DNA of 64,000 nt from the NCBI GenBank assembly GCA_030180135.1, contig CM058240.1, positions 76,379,581 through 76,443,580 on the forward strand. The letters run 5' to 3'. The DNA is from Orychophragmus violaceus. Lineage: Eukaryota; Streptophyta; Magnoliopsida; Brassicales; Brassicaceae. Shown piece by piece: positions 44,843-55,574 of this stretch. Position 1 is the first letter of the stretch. Each line of letters begins with the position of its first letter. Position numbers and translations under genes: made by a program. The notes under the pieces are model-generated. The model had not been told where the DNA came from. It made no database searches and saw nothing but the letters and a program-made list of their open reading frames with translations.

Positions 44843-47800
44843 TTACATTTCAATGTCTCTAATGCCTACAGCTTCAGTCAGAAACTCGAGCTTAGGCCTT
44901 GGGAGTGGCTTTGTCAACGGATCAGCGACGTTATCATCTGTCTGAACTCGGCTGATCTTGACTTCCTTTCTATTAATGATGTCACGTATCAAGTGAAATC
45001 TTCTTAGAACATGCTTGGATTTCTGGTGTGATCTTGGTTCCTTTGCCTGAGCTATAGCACCATTGTTGTCACAAAACAGTGCCAGAGGCTCAGTCGCATC
45101 TGGTATCACACCTAGTTCAATAATGAACTTTCGTATCCAAACAGCTTTCTTCGCAGCTTCTGAGGCGGCGATATATATTCAGCTTCTGTAGTGGAATCAG
45201 CAACGGTGTCTTGCTTGGAGCTTCTCCAACTGATTGCACCGCCATTCAGACAAAAGATATAACCGGACTGTGACCGGAAATCATCTTGGTCTGTCTGGAA
45301 ACTTGCGTCCGTGAATCCACTGACTTTAAGCACATCACTTCCACCGTACACTAAGAACTTATCCTTAGTATGTCTTAGATACTTCAAGATATTCTTTACG
45401 ACAATCCAATGGTTTTCACCTGGATTTGACTGGTATCTACTCGTCATGCTCAATGCATAAGCAACATCAGGACGAGTACAGATCATGGCATACATGATAG
45501 ATCCTATTGCAGATGCATAAGGAATATTCTTCATGCGCTCAAGCTCAGCAGCCGTCGTAGGGCTCTGCTTCTTGCTTAGCGTTGTGCCATGTACCATTGG
45601 CGTGAAGCCCTTCTTGGAATCCTTCATGCTGAATCTTTGCAGGACTTTGTCAATGTATGAATCTTGACACAAGCCTATCAGCCTTCTAGATCTATCCCGG
45701 TAGATCCTGATTCCAAGAACGTATGCGGCTTCACCCATGTCTTTCATGGAAAAACAACTTCCAAGCCAGTCCTTTACGGACTTCAGCATTGGAATGTCGT
45801 TTCCGAGAAGCAGTATGTCATCGACATACAGAATAAGAAATACTATCTTGCTCCCACTAGTTTTCTTATACACGCATTGTTCTTCTTCGTTTCTGATGAA
45901 GTCAAATCGCTTGATCGCTTCATCAAAACGAAGATTCCAGCTCCTCGATGCTTGCTTCAATCCATAAATGGATTTATGAAGCTTGCATACTTTCCCAGCA
46001 TTCTTTGGATCTATGTAACCGTCAGGTTGTGTCATATACACATCCTCTTCCAGAATACCATTCAGGAAGGCGGTTTTCACGTCCATCTGCCAAATTTCAT
46101 AATCATGAAAAGCTGCAGTTGCTAGTAGAATCCGAATAGATTTCATCATAGCCACTGGTGAATAGGTTTCATCGTAATCCACACCGTGAACTTGTCTGAA
46201 ACCTTTTGCCACCAACCTGGCTTTGTAAATCTGGACATTTCCATCCACGTCAATCTTCTTCTTGAAGATCCATTTGCACTCGATGGCTTTTACACCAGCG
46301 GGTAAGTCAACCAACGAAAACACTTGGTTGACCGACATGGAGTCCATTTCGGAATCAGTGGCCTTGCGCCACTTTGAGGAATCTGGGCCCATCATGGCTT
46401 GATTGAAGTTCGATGGTTCATCACCATCAATGATCAGAAGATCATGACAGTCAGTCACGAGGAATCCTTGATATCTCTCGGGTTCGTGACGGATCCTCCC
46501 GGATCTTCGAACTTCAGGTACTACAGGTTCAGGCTCTACAATTTATTGTAGGTCCTCCTGCTGCTCTTCCTCATTAGGTTGAGCAGTATCCTGTTCATCT
46601 TGAATTTCTTCAAGCAGTACCTTACTCCCACTGTCTTTCTTAGAGAGAAACTCCCTCTCAAGAAAGTTACAATCCCGGGCAACAAAGATCTTGTTCTCGG
46701 AACGTAGATAGAAGTAATAAGCCTTGGTTTCCCGTGGATAACCAATGAAATAGCATTTGTCAGATTTTGGTGTAAGCTTGTCTGAGATCAATCTCTTGAC
46801 ATAGGCTTCACAACCCCAAATTCTGAGATAAGACAGCACTGGAGCTTCTCCAGTCCATAATTCATATGGTGTCTTTGCTACTGCTTTCGATGGCGCTCTA
46901 TTTAGAGTGAACACTGCTGTTAGCAGAGCATATCCCCAAAGGGATATTGGAAGGTCTGTGTGACTCATCATAGATCAAACCATATCCAATAAGGTCCGAT
47001 TTCTCCTCTCAGACACACCATTCCATTGAGGTGTTCCGGGAGGAGTGAGTTGGGATACGATCCCACACTCTCTTAGATGATCACTGAATTCTTGGCTTAA
47101 GTATTCTCATCCTCGGTCGGACCGAAGAGCCTTAATGCTTTTACCAAGTTGGTTATGTACTTCATTTTGGAATTCTCTGAACTTCTCAAAAGATTCAGAC
47201 TTATGTTTCATTAAATAAACATATCCATACCTACTGAAATCATCAGTGAAGGTAATGAAGTACTGATAGTTTCCTCTTGCATTTGTGGACATTGGGCCAC
47301 ACACGTCAGTGTGTATCAGGCCCAATAAGTCACTGGCCCTCTCGTTAGGTTTATTAAAGGGGGCCCGCGTCATTTTGCCCATTATGCAGGATTCGCATTT
47401 CTCACATGACTCAAAGTCAAATGAGCCAAGAAGTCCATTCGAATGGAGCCTCTTGATGCGTTTCTCGCTGATGTGCCCTAAACGACAATGCCATAGAAAC
47501 GTTCGGTTCTCCTCATTAGGTTTGAACCGTTTGGTATTAATGTTATAAACTGGCGCGGATTGATCGAGTATGTAAAGCCCATTCGTAAGAGGGGCAGAAC
47601 CATAGAACAAATTGTTGCGATTGAAGGAACATAATTTATTCTTAACTGAAAAATCATAACCTTCCAAATCCAACAAAGAAATTGAAATAATATTCCTGCT
47701 TATAGCAGGTACAAAATAACAATTATTGAGTTCTAAAATCAATCCCGAAGGTAAAGACAACAAGTATGTGCCTACAGCTAGTGCTGGAACTTTCGCTCCA

Positions 47801-48822
47801 TTCCCAACTCGTAGCTCCACTTGTCCTTGCTTCAGCCTTCTACTGTTGCTGAGTGCCTGCATATTAGTACAAATATGAGCCCCACAACCAGTATCCATAA
47901 CCCATGAGGTATTATCAGAAGTAGTTGTATTAACTTCTATAACAAAAATACCTGTCGAAGAAGTCTCGAGAGTCTTCTTCTTCAATTCCTTTAGACCTTC
48001 TTGGAATTTCTTACATTCTCTCCTCCAATGCCCTGGTTCTTTACAGAACCTGCATATGTCAGTTGGCCCAGCCTTGGACTTGGGCTTGGGCTTTGGCGTG
48101 TCCTTGTCCGCGACTTGGACAGCCTTGGCCTTTCCCTTATCCTTAGCAGAGGATTTCTTAAACCCCTTGCCCTTTTGCACCATAAGCACATTGGGGTCCT
48201 TGGCGGTTTTCCTCAAGTTGGGCTCTGCAGTCTTGAGCATTCCGTGAAGCTCAGGCAATGTCTTACTCAAGCCATGCATGTTAAAGTTCAGAATGAACTG
48301 ATCATAGCTTGCAGGTAATGACTGCAGAATGATGTCGCAGGCAAGTTCTTGGCTGATAGGACAGTCGAGTTTCTGAAGATGATCGAGATAACCCATCATC
48401 TTCAAGACATGAGGACTCACTGCCGCATTCGCAGCCAACTTACAGTCTAAGAGGTTCTTAACAGTCTGAAACCTCTCAGTCCTTGCTTGCTCCTGAAAAA
48501 GCGATTTCAGGCTTGCCATTATCTCAATTGGTGACAACACACTCTCGAACTGCATTTGCAGCTCACCAGTCATTGTCGCCAACATAAGGCAATACACATC
48601 ATTTTCATCTGACGAATGCTTTTCCCAAGCATTATGCAGAGTCCTGGCGGCATTGTTAGCAGGCCTCTCGGGGAGAGGATCACGAAGGACATAATCCTTC
48701 TTCTCCTGCTTGAGGACCAGCCTCAAGTTCCTTGACCACGTCAGGAAGTTCGTTCCAGTCAGCTTCTCCTTCTCGAGAACAGACCGGATTGAGAATGTGT
48801 TTTGTGTGCTTGTAGTAGTCAT
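44843..48822 (-). pseudogene. copia G gag-pol polyprotein, three nonsense codons and a 2-bp slip
   Basis: Start chosen at the Met at 48822, aligned with the other families; the open frame extends 28 codons further upstream. Order: Gag, CCHC knuckle (CRFCKEPGHWRREC), protease (VMDTGCGAH), HHCC finger (WHCRLGHISEK...CEKCESC), integrase core, reverse transcriptase with YVDD (complement of 45817-45828) and RNase H. Lesions: TGA near 47104-47106 in the DRGGEY block, TGA near 46972-46974 where relatives have Arg, TAA near 46540-46542 in the linker before reverse transcriptase, and an extra TA in a TA run near 45175 that shifts the frame inside RNase H. The correct frame resumes at 45109. It is the best-preserved polyprotein in the window, but not functional as it stands. 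Confidence 0.94.
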
Positions 48823-50369
48823 AGCTGAAATATATGAGATAAAAAGGTTATTAGTTATTATGTTCAATATGATTAATCTCGTATTATATTTAATATGATT
48901 AATCACGCATTATATTCAATAACATAAGTTACCCTCAATAGAATATAATGATTCCAAGATCCACATATAACTAAGATTAAAGTGGGCCACTGGCCGTCAC
49001 CAAACCTCAGCTTATATCGGTAAGCCCTATGTCGGCTAATTATATCCGTGATATAACTCTTGGTTGTGAATCTGGGCCCGAGGCCCAATCCACTCTGATG
49101 TCTCAAGGCCCGGGACTCCCGATGGCCTAGTCAAGAAAACCAGACTATACAGTCATGTAATCATTAATGTCTGGGACTCCCAATGACATTTATGAATCAC
49201 AAACCGTCTTATCCACGCAAAAGTAGACACCCTCACACTGTAAGGCCATGAATACAATTGAATGGGCTTCGACAGCTGACATAGACTGGGCAAGACATCC
49301 AACGCTTGATATTATTTGAGGTTCGTAGGTTTATTAAAATTTTATTCCCAAAATAGAAGATTACTATTTCGAGAAACTTTCTATTTTGGAAACCTACTAT
49401 TTTAGGAAACTTTCTAAAATTGGAAACTTTCTAAAACCGGAAACTTTCTAACTTTAGAAATTTCTTTAAAATCCAAAACCCGCAAATCTAGAAACTTCTA
49501 TTTTAAGAAACTTTCTAATTTCAAAATTTCGGAAACTTTAATTTAAAATCGACTTTATAATTTTATAAAATAAATTTTAAATTAATCTGAAGAAAGACTC
49601 AAATAATTGGCCCAATTGTTTTAACTTCTTGGCCCGAGGCCCAAGAATTGGTCCATGTCCAAGACATGACCCAATTGTCCAATTAAATGACATAACCGGT
49701 CTGGTTCATTAAAATTGGTCTAACCAAATTTTAATTACTACGATGACCACAATTGTCAACCGGTTATTTATTAAACCGGATTTTCTCAATTTATTTGGTC
49801 CAACCAAATCAAATTAGAAAATCTTGGTTTAGGCACAAAATCCAATTTTCGACTTTGGATTTCTTATCCCGGTTTAACCAGAACTTAATAAATTTATTAA
49901 GTCTGTTTATTAAACCGTGACGTTTTTAAGTTTTAATTAAATTAAACCGAGCCAAAACCCTAACCGCATCGATCGACGCTCTCAGCATCGATCCTGCATC
50001 GATCGTGCATCGATCCTGCATCGATCGATGCTCTCACGCGTGCACGAACGGTTAACAGATTTGGCCGAGAGATTCTCGCGAGATCCATGCGATCGTTTGA
50101 TCGATCCATGCGATCGTGGTCAATCTCTCGCGGTTGCAACGATCGATCCATGCATTGCATCGATCGATGCAATGCGATCTCAGTCGATGCAAAAATCAGT
50201 TTAGGTCGCATACCAAATCAATATAGCTTGGTCATGCGATTTTTCAACTGTTTGTTTAGGATTCAATTCTTGTTTCTTAAGTGTATTAATCTTATCAGTA
50301 GATTGATTCAAAAACACCTCTTTAAACAATCCTAAACATGAATCTAAACAAGAAAAACCAGAACCAATG
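48823..50369 (-). other. 5' leader of copia G
   Basis: 1.5 kb without a gene. At 49350-49550 it holds a degenerate tandem array of GGAAACTTTCTAAAA-like words, also seen in the A2 and A3 leaders. At 49965-50190 it has a dense cluster of CGATCG and CGATCC sites. Confidence 0.75.
49965..50190. repeat. Dense CGATCG cluster with 11-bp phasing in the G leader
   Basis: Core centres 49991.5, 50002.5, 50013.5 and 50024.5 are spaced exactly 11 bp, i.e. one helical turn. They alternate CGATCC and CGATCG, each preceded by GCAT. One more full site lies 19 bp to the left (49972.5) and several more near 50092-50170. Confidence 0.8.
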
Positions 50370-50381
50370 GCTCTGATACCA
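50370..50381 (-). other. Primer-binding site of copia G (initiator tRNA-Met)
   Basis: TGGTATCAGAGCCATTGG on the - strand from 50381 downwards; the 12-base core is annotated. Confidence 0.93.
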
Positions 50382-50382
50382 C

Positions 50383-51057
50383 TGAAGGAATGTTTAGATG
50401 AATCCTGATTCAATTCTCTGATTCAGATTATCCTAAACATGCGGATCTAGGTTCTCTTGATTAGAAACAATTGTTGATCTCACCTTTTACCTGTTTATGC
50501 AGCGGAAAGAGAGAACAGGTCAGAGATCAGCAGAACCACCAAGGGATGGATCCTCCAAAGGCTCACACACGCACACCGTCAGGAAAGAGGCTGCTAGACC
50601 ACGAGGAGGGAGGCGCAGAGAGAGAGGAGGCTCGCGGCCAGGTTAGGGTTCGAGAGGAAAACAGACTCGAGTTTTATTTATAAAACTCGTCCGGTTCCTC
50701 TTGGGCCATTTGGCCCAAATACCAAATAACTCGAAGGCGTTCGCGCACTGTGTCGATCGACACACCTTGTGCATCGATCGACACACAGTGGCCAAACCCT
50801 TTTATTCTCTCTAAGTACAGTAAATGCCTAGCACTTTTACCGTACTTCTGCTAAGCCGTTCCTATACCTTTCCTGTTAGCTTAGGCGTGTGACCCATATG
50901 GGATCATATAATAAAGGCAATAAGTCCAAGACTTATAGATCATGAGCGGACTCTAGCAAGCCATCATGACCCCCAGTATTATATGACTTATGTCTGATCA
51001 TTGACATACTCTTACTTTCTAGAGACAGTACCGAGATTACTGGACACAATTCCAACA
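50383..51057 (-). repeat. 5' LTR of copia G
   Basis: 675 bp. Palindrome pair centres are 50756.5 and 50777.5, 21 bp apart. One of the two differences from the 3' LTR falls inside the second palindrome and makes this copy closer to the consensus. Confidence 0.95.
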
Positions 51058-51062
51058 GTTAG

Positions 51063-51512
51063 AGCAAGTTCAGAATAAACTGCCATCTTCTCCTCTCAAA
51101 TAGGAACCTCTGGTTCCACCTCAACACTGAAGCTATTTCCATCAATGGTGGCTCTCTGCTTCCTGTCCATCTTGAACTGTAATGGCTTATCTCCCAGTTG
51201 GAGATCAATCAGACCACGTCTCACATCTATCACAGCTCCAGCAGTAGTTAAGAATGATCTCCCAAGAAAAATAGGATCATCTAGTTCAATCTCATACTTC
51301 AGCACCACAAAGTCCGTTGGAATCAAGTAGTTTCCAAATCTGATATGTACATCCTCAAGAACTCCTTCAGGGTACCTCTTTGATCGATCAGCTAGGATAA
51401 GAGAGATCCTAGTAGGCTGGAATTCCATCATTCCCAATCTCACAGCAACTGAGTACGGCATTAGATTCACACAAGATCCTAAATCACACAGAGAACGCTT
51501 GAATCTGTCCTT
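51063..51512 (-). pseudogene. gypsy F protease piece between G and E
   Basis: Encodes most of the retropepsin-like domain (KDRFKRSLCDLGSCVNLMPY ... LGRSFLTTAGAVIDV). It is cut on the right by gypsy E at 51513, inside the codons after CSISKD, and on the left by copia G. It is colinear with H 34160-34550. Confidence 0.85.
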
Positions 51513-52687
51513 TGATATACCATGGATTTTATGGCTTTTAACCATGGTATATGTGTTATTTATCGAGTCTTTTACTATGTTTTAGAGTCTTTTCAGGTGT
51601 TTATTAGGTACAAACACATTTGGAGCATATTTGGTGATTTAGACACTTTCTGGAGCTAATTGGAGTATTTGGCCGAGAGAGAGAGTTCACTGTCCGAAAC
51701 AGAGAAAGGTGTCGATCGTTGCATTCCTAGCATCGATCGATGCACCAGCGAAATGGGCCAAAAGACGGTCTAATAAAGAATGATGAAACTGCAGTCCTTC
51801 CCAGAAGTTCCCAATATTTACAAAGAAGCCCCAAAACGTGTTTTAGGATTATAATTAGGTTTTACAGCCACTTGTTAGGCTAAGCTTTTCTTACGTTAAG
51901 TTTTGCTCAGAGAGAGTTGAGGGGCTGATCCTGATCTCGCAAGAGACTTGATTTTGAACCCCAGTTCTTATTTGATTTTATGATATTTGGTTTTCTACTT
52001 AAGATGTTTTCTGTTTCGATGAACATGTCTGAGTAGATCACCTGTTAGGTTGAAGGATTCTCATTAAGGAATTCAGAGAATTATAGTTTAATTAATCTGT
52101 AGAGATTCATATCTGCTAGTTCTTTATCTAAGTTGTTCTTAATGCTAAATCTGAAGTAGCTAATCAGAGTTATGATGTTAGGTTGATTAATTCAGCGGAA
52201 GTTGGTTAATTTAACTAGAAAGAATTTAGATAAGCAATTAAACTGTTCGCAAACGAAAGTTTGGTTCAGGTTAATTGTGAACATATCAAACTTGGAATTA
52301 ATGCTAGTTTAATCTGTTAGTTCTCGCAAACGGAAGTTTGGTTTGCTGCACTTAGACTTAGAGAATTATCGCAAAGGAATTTGGTTAATTCTATATCAGT
52401 GTTTGAGTTCTAGAATAGTTATTGATTGGATCTAGATAGATTGATTGCTTGCGTTCCTGATTTCCTGAGAACTCCTGAAACCTAACGCTTTGCCCTCTTG
52501 CTTACAAACTCACTTGATTTACTTTGCTATTTCGTTTACTGTTTTCACATCTGCTTCGCTTAATTAAATCTGAATTACTAATAATCTATTGTGTGACTGA
52601 GAGTCCTCGTGGGATTCGATACCTTATATACTACGATTGCATTAACTGTGCACTTGCAGTAGAATAGGGATAAAACTAGACCTATCA
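51513..52687 (+). repeat. 5' LTR of gypsy E
   Basis: 1,175 bp, from TGATATACCATGG to GACCTATCA. Palindrome pair centres are 51715.5 and 51736.5, 21 bp apart. Near the left edge, ATATACCATGG and CCATGGTATAT form a near-terminal inverted repeat. Confidence 0.95.
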
Positions 52688-52693
52688 AGTTTT

Positions 52694-52710
52694 TGGCGCC
52701 GTTGCCGGGG
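52694..52710 (+). other. Primer-binding site of gypsy E (tRNA-Asp)
   Basis: TGGCGCCGTTGCCGGGG on the + strand, six bases inside the 5' LTR. Confidence 0.93.
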
Positions 52711-52773
52711 ACTCTTTAAGTTCACCTATAGATTTAGTACTAGGATCTAGACTGAGCATTCTTTTTAATTTTC

Positions 52774-54219
52774 TTGTTTACTCACGTTTTTGAATTTTGG
52801 ATTCGCAGGGATTCGCACTGCATCGATCGTTGCTCACATTGCAACGATCGACACAAGGCGAGAACAGCGATGCTGAGATCTGAGACGTTCAATAGGTTCC
52901 GCGCCATGGAACCTGTTATTTTGATTCGCGGTGAAAACGGCGTTTTACGAGACCAAGAGGGTCACATATGCAACGCAAAAGGTCAGAAAATAGATGGGAA
53001 AGGAAACCCCATCTTACCAGATTACCATGTATTGGTTGGGCAAGTAACTGAAATGCAGAGTAAGATAGATGACAACCACGACATCTTACTTAGGGAGAGA
53101 CAGTTCCGAGCAGAGGCAAAAACTGGTAAATTTGCAGAGGTACATTACATGGCTGGAGCCGACTCTTATGGACATACCTTGGAACATCAGCAGAGACAGG
53201 GTTCTAGGCACACTCAAGGATCGAGAGACCATAATTATACTTCCCATCTGGCATCTCCTACACAAAGGAGCAAACTAGAGATGATGTTGGAGCAATCAAT
53301 TGAAAGACAACAGCAGAACACAGCTTCTTTCAGCTCGAAGCTAGAGAACCTGTACACTAATTTGAATGAGAAATTTGAATCCTTGAGCACTCGCATGAAG
53401 CAGCTGGACACACAGATGGATCAAGTTCCAAGTTCTACCCCAACAAAGGATTCTCAAGAAGCTCATGACAGCAACATTCTCACTCAGGATAACACACAGA
53501 TGGATCATGGATCAAGTCTAGCAGTTAAGGCTGTGGAATTTGTGGAAGACAGAGGGAGATTTGATGTTGGATTACCTGAGCTCGAAAGCTTCGATGCACC
53601 TGACTCAACAGAGATTGACATGGATCTTTTGACTTGGATAGTCCAGATTGAAGCGGTACCAAGCCAAGAAGAGAAATTTGAATCTGAGATAGCTGGAATG
53701 GACCGAGAAGCAGATAGACCCGAGACTGTAGTTGAAACACGAGTTGAGACGACAGCATCGATCGTTGCATCACGCGCACCGATCGTTGCACCTCGAAAGG
53801 AACCAGTTTCACCCATATCTCGAGAACCTGCTAAGGAAAAAGCCTACAAACCTCCGATACCATTCCCGAAAGCTCCCGTTAAATCTACAAATGAGATTCA
53901 GTGTACATTGGTGGTTGACAAGAAGATGATGGTTCCACAAGAGCCTATTCTAACATCTTCAAAGCCTAAAACTACTCATAAACAGAAGGCTCCGAACATC
54001 AAATCTCTACCAAAGGTAAAACATACATCCTCTAAGTCTAAACCTCCAGACTCCACTGTTTTGAATGCAGGAAAGAGCGTTAAAACACCCAAGTGTCAAT
54101 CCCACCCTACATTCCTCCCCACATTCCTAGGACGACATCATGCTGCTACTGCTTACACCCCACCATGGATGATAAGGCATTCACAGAGACACTCAAAGTC
54201 TCTGTTGAAACCACCATAA
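52774..54219 (+). CDS. gypsy E Gag-like protein without protease
   Basis: 481 codons uninterrupted. A likelier start is the Met at 52870 (residue 33), just before RSETFNRFRAMEPVILIRG, because the first 32 codons are largely the translation of a palindrome pair. The N-terminal part (GENGVLRDQEGHICNAKGQK) resembles the start of Athila-type ORF1. A likely coiled coil follows (LEMMLEQSIERQQQN ... LYTNLNEKFESLSTRMK), then an acidic region and a basic tail ending SQRHSKSLLKPP. Compared with H, protease is missing in frame: the Gag-side VDKKM joins the tail at VPQEP. The capsid core is also not recognisable. The intact frame and young LTRs hint at a kept function, perhaps packaging. Confidence 0.8.
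   Translation: MFTHVFEFWIRRDSHCIDRCSHCNDRHKARTAMLRSETFNRFRAMEPVILIRGENGVLRDQEGHICNAKGQKIDGKGNPILPDYHVLVGQVTEMQSKIDDNHDILLRERQFRAEAKTGKFAEVHYMAGADSYGHTLEHQQRQGSRHTQGSRDHNYTSHLASPTQRSKLEMMLEQSIERQQQNTASFSSKLENLYTNLNEKFESLSTRMKQLDTQMDQVPSSTPTKDSQEAHDSNILTQDNTQMDHGSSLAVKAVEFVEDRGRFDVGLPELESFDAPDSTEIDMDLLTWIVQIEAVPSQEEKFESEIAGMDREADRPETVVETRVETTASIVASRAPIVAPRKEPVSPISREPAKEKAYKPPIPFPKAPVKSTNEIQCTLVVDKKMMVPQEPILTSSKPKTTHKQKAPNIKSLPKVKHTSSKSKPPDSTVLNAGKSVKTPKCQSHPTFLPTFLGRHHAATAYTPPWMIRHSQRHSKSLLKPP
52819..52855. repeat. Palindrome pair at the 5' end of the gypsy E ORF
   Basis: Centres 52826.5 and 52847.5, 21 bp apart, of the TGCAACGATCG subtype. A second coding pair in the same ORF has centres 53761.5 and 53782.5, again 21 bp apart. 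Confidence 0.85.
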
Positions 54220-55574
54220 GTTTGACCTCTTTTCCAAAAGTCAAGCTAATGACTTAAAACAAGCGCTGAGTGGGAGGCAACCCACTGTTAGGTTTAATTA
54301 TTTTTCTTTTTCATTTTTGGTGTTTTTGTTAGGATTTTACGTTTGTTTTTGTTTCTGGTGAGTTTATGTTTGCAGGTCTCGGTTAAATCGCAGTGCAGCG
54401 ATCGATGCATTTCTGCATTGATCGTCACAACACGAAAGTAATCGCATTGCAGCGATCGTTGCGGTCCTGAGCAACGATCGACTATACACGAAAATCGCCA
54501 AGTAACGGTCGATGCACTTAGTGCAACGGTCGATGCTGAGCGACAGAGGTAACCCGACAGACATAATTTCACCTTTTCAATTTTTATTTTCTTTTTACCA
54601 ATCCTTCGCTGGACACTACTGGGGACAGTGTGTCTTAAGTGTGGGGGAGGTGCTACTGACTTTTGTTTTCTGTTTTCTTAAGAGTCAGTCCGTTTTTCAA
54701 AATTTTTGTTTTATTGAGTCAAAATTGTTTAAGTAAGAAACTATGATTTTCTGAGAAGATTTACAAGACTTGCAGGAACTTAAGTAACCATTGGGATGAA
54801 GTTGCAGGATCTATCTATGACTATTAGAAAACCCCATCACAGATCAACCTACTGGGAACACCCACATCACTTCAGGTATCAGAGGATCCTTTACTGACTT
54901 CAACCTTAATACTGACTTAGATTTCTCACCTAAGGGCTTGGTATGCTTTATGTCGGATTCCCTGTTAGTTCTGACACAGCCTGTAAACCTGTCCTATTTA
55001 GTCCCCTTCTCCCCTTCTATAAAGTAAAAAAAAAAAATAATAAACTGAGGATGAGTTAGTAACTCCGAAGTGGTCATGAGAATAGTAGCAAACACTATTA
55101 TCTCTCATGTGATCCATGGAATGTGTCCAAAGTATACCCCATAACGGGAAGAACACTGATAAAAAAAATAAAATGATACCCAGTGGGGAAAAATCAGTTG
55201 TTAAAGAAGGGAAAGAGAAGAAAGGGACTAGAGAAAGATAGTATGGTGGTCTAGAGCTGATAAGGTAAGAATCCATGTGCCTTTAGATCGATACTCCTTA
55301 GGTGAGACCGCACTTAAATACTTGCAGAAGTCAGTAGGGAGAATTTGAATGCTTGAATGTGATTGTGGAGTTTACCTAGGACAGTTGCTAAGTGTGGGGG
55401 AAGTACATTGTGGTCTTGATATCCTGTGATTGATTCTTGCAGTGGTTTACTAAAGGGAATCTGAGTATTGTAGCTTCTAGGATGAAATGAGTTTCTGAAG
55501 AGTTTTCAAACCTCTTGACTACATTTGGTTCTTTGTCTTGCTTGAGGACAAGCAAGAGCTAAGTGTGGGGGAGT
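54220..55574 (+). other. 3' noncoding region of gypsy E
   Basis: Contains palindrome pairs at 54394-54537 (spacings 20, 22 and 21 bp), a CACTGGGGACAGTGTGTC segment shared with H and F, a poly-A block at 55028-55040 (the complement of the poly-T in H and F) and the polypurine tract GTGTGGGGGAGT at about 55563-55574. No gene is supported. Confidence 0.78.

Larger units (their letters stand above)
43319..51057 (-). mobile_element. Recent Ty1/copia retrotransposon G (TSD GTTAG)
   Basis: 7,739-bp complete element. LTRs are 43319-43993 and 50383-51057, both 675 bp and differing at only two positions by eye. Target-site copies GTTAG lie at 43314-43318 and 51058-51062. It is nested in the coding region of gypsy F. 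Family G is related to A, B and C in protein sequence, but its LTRs are distinct. Confidence 0.97.
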
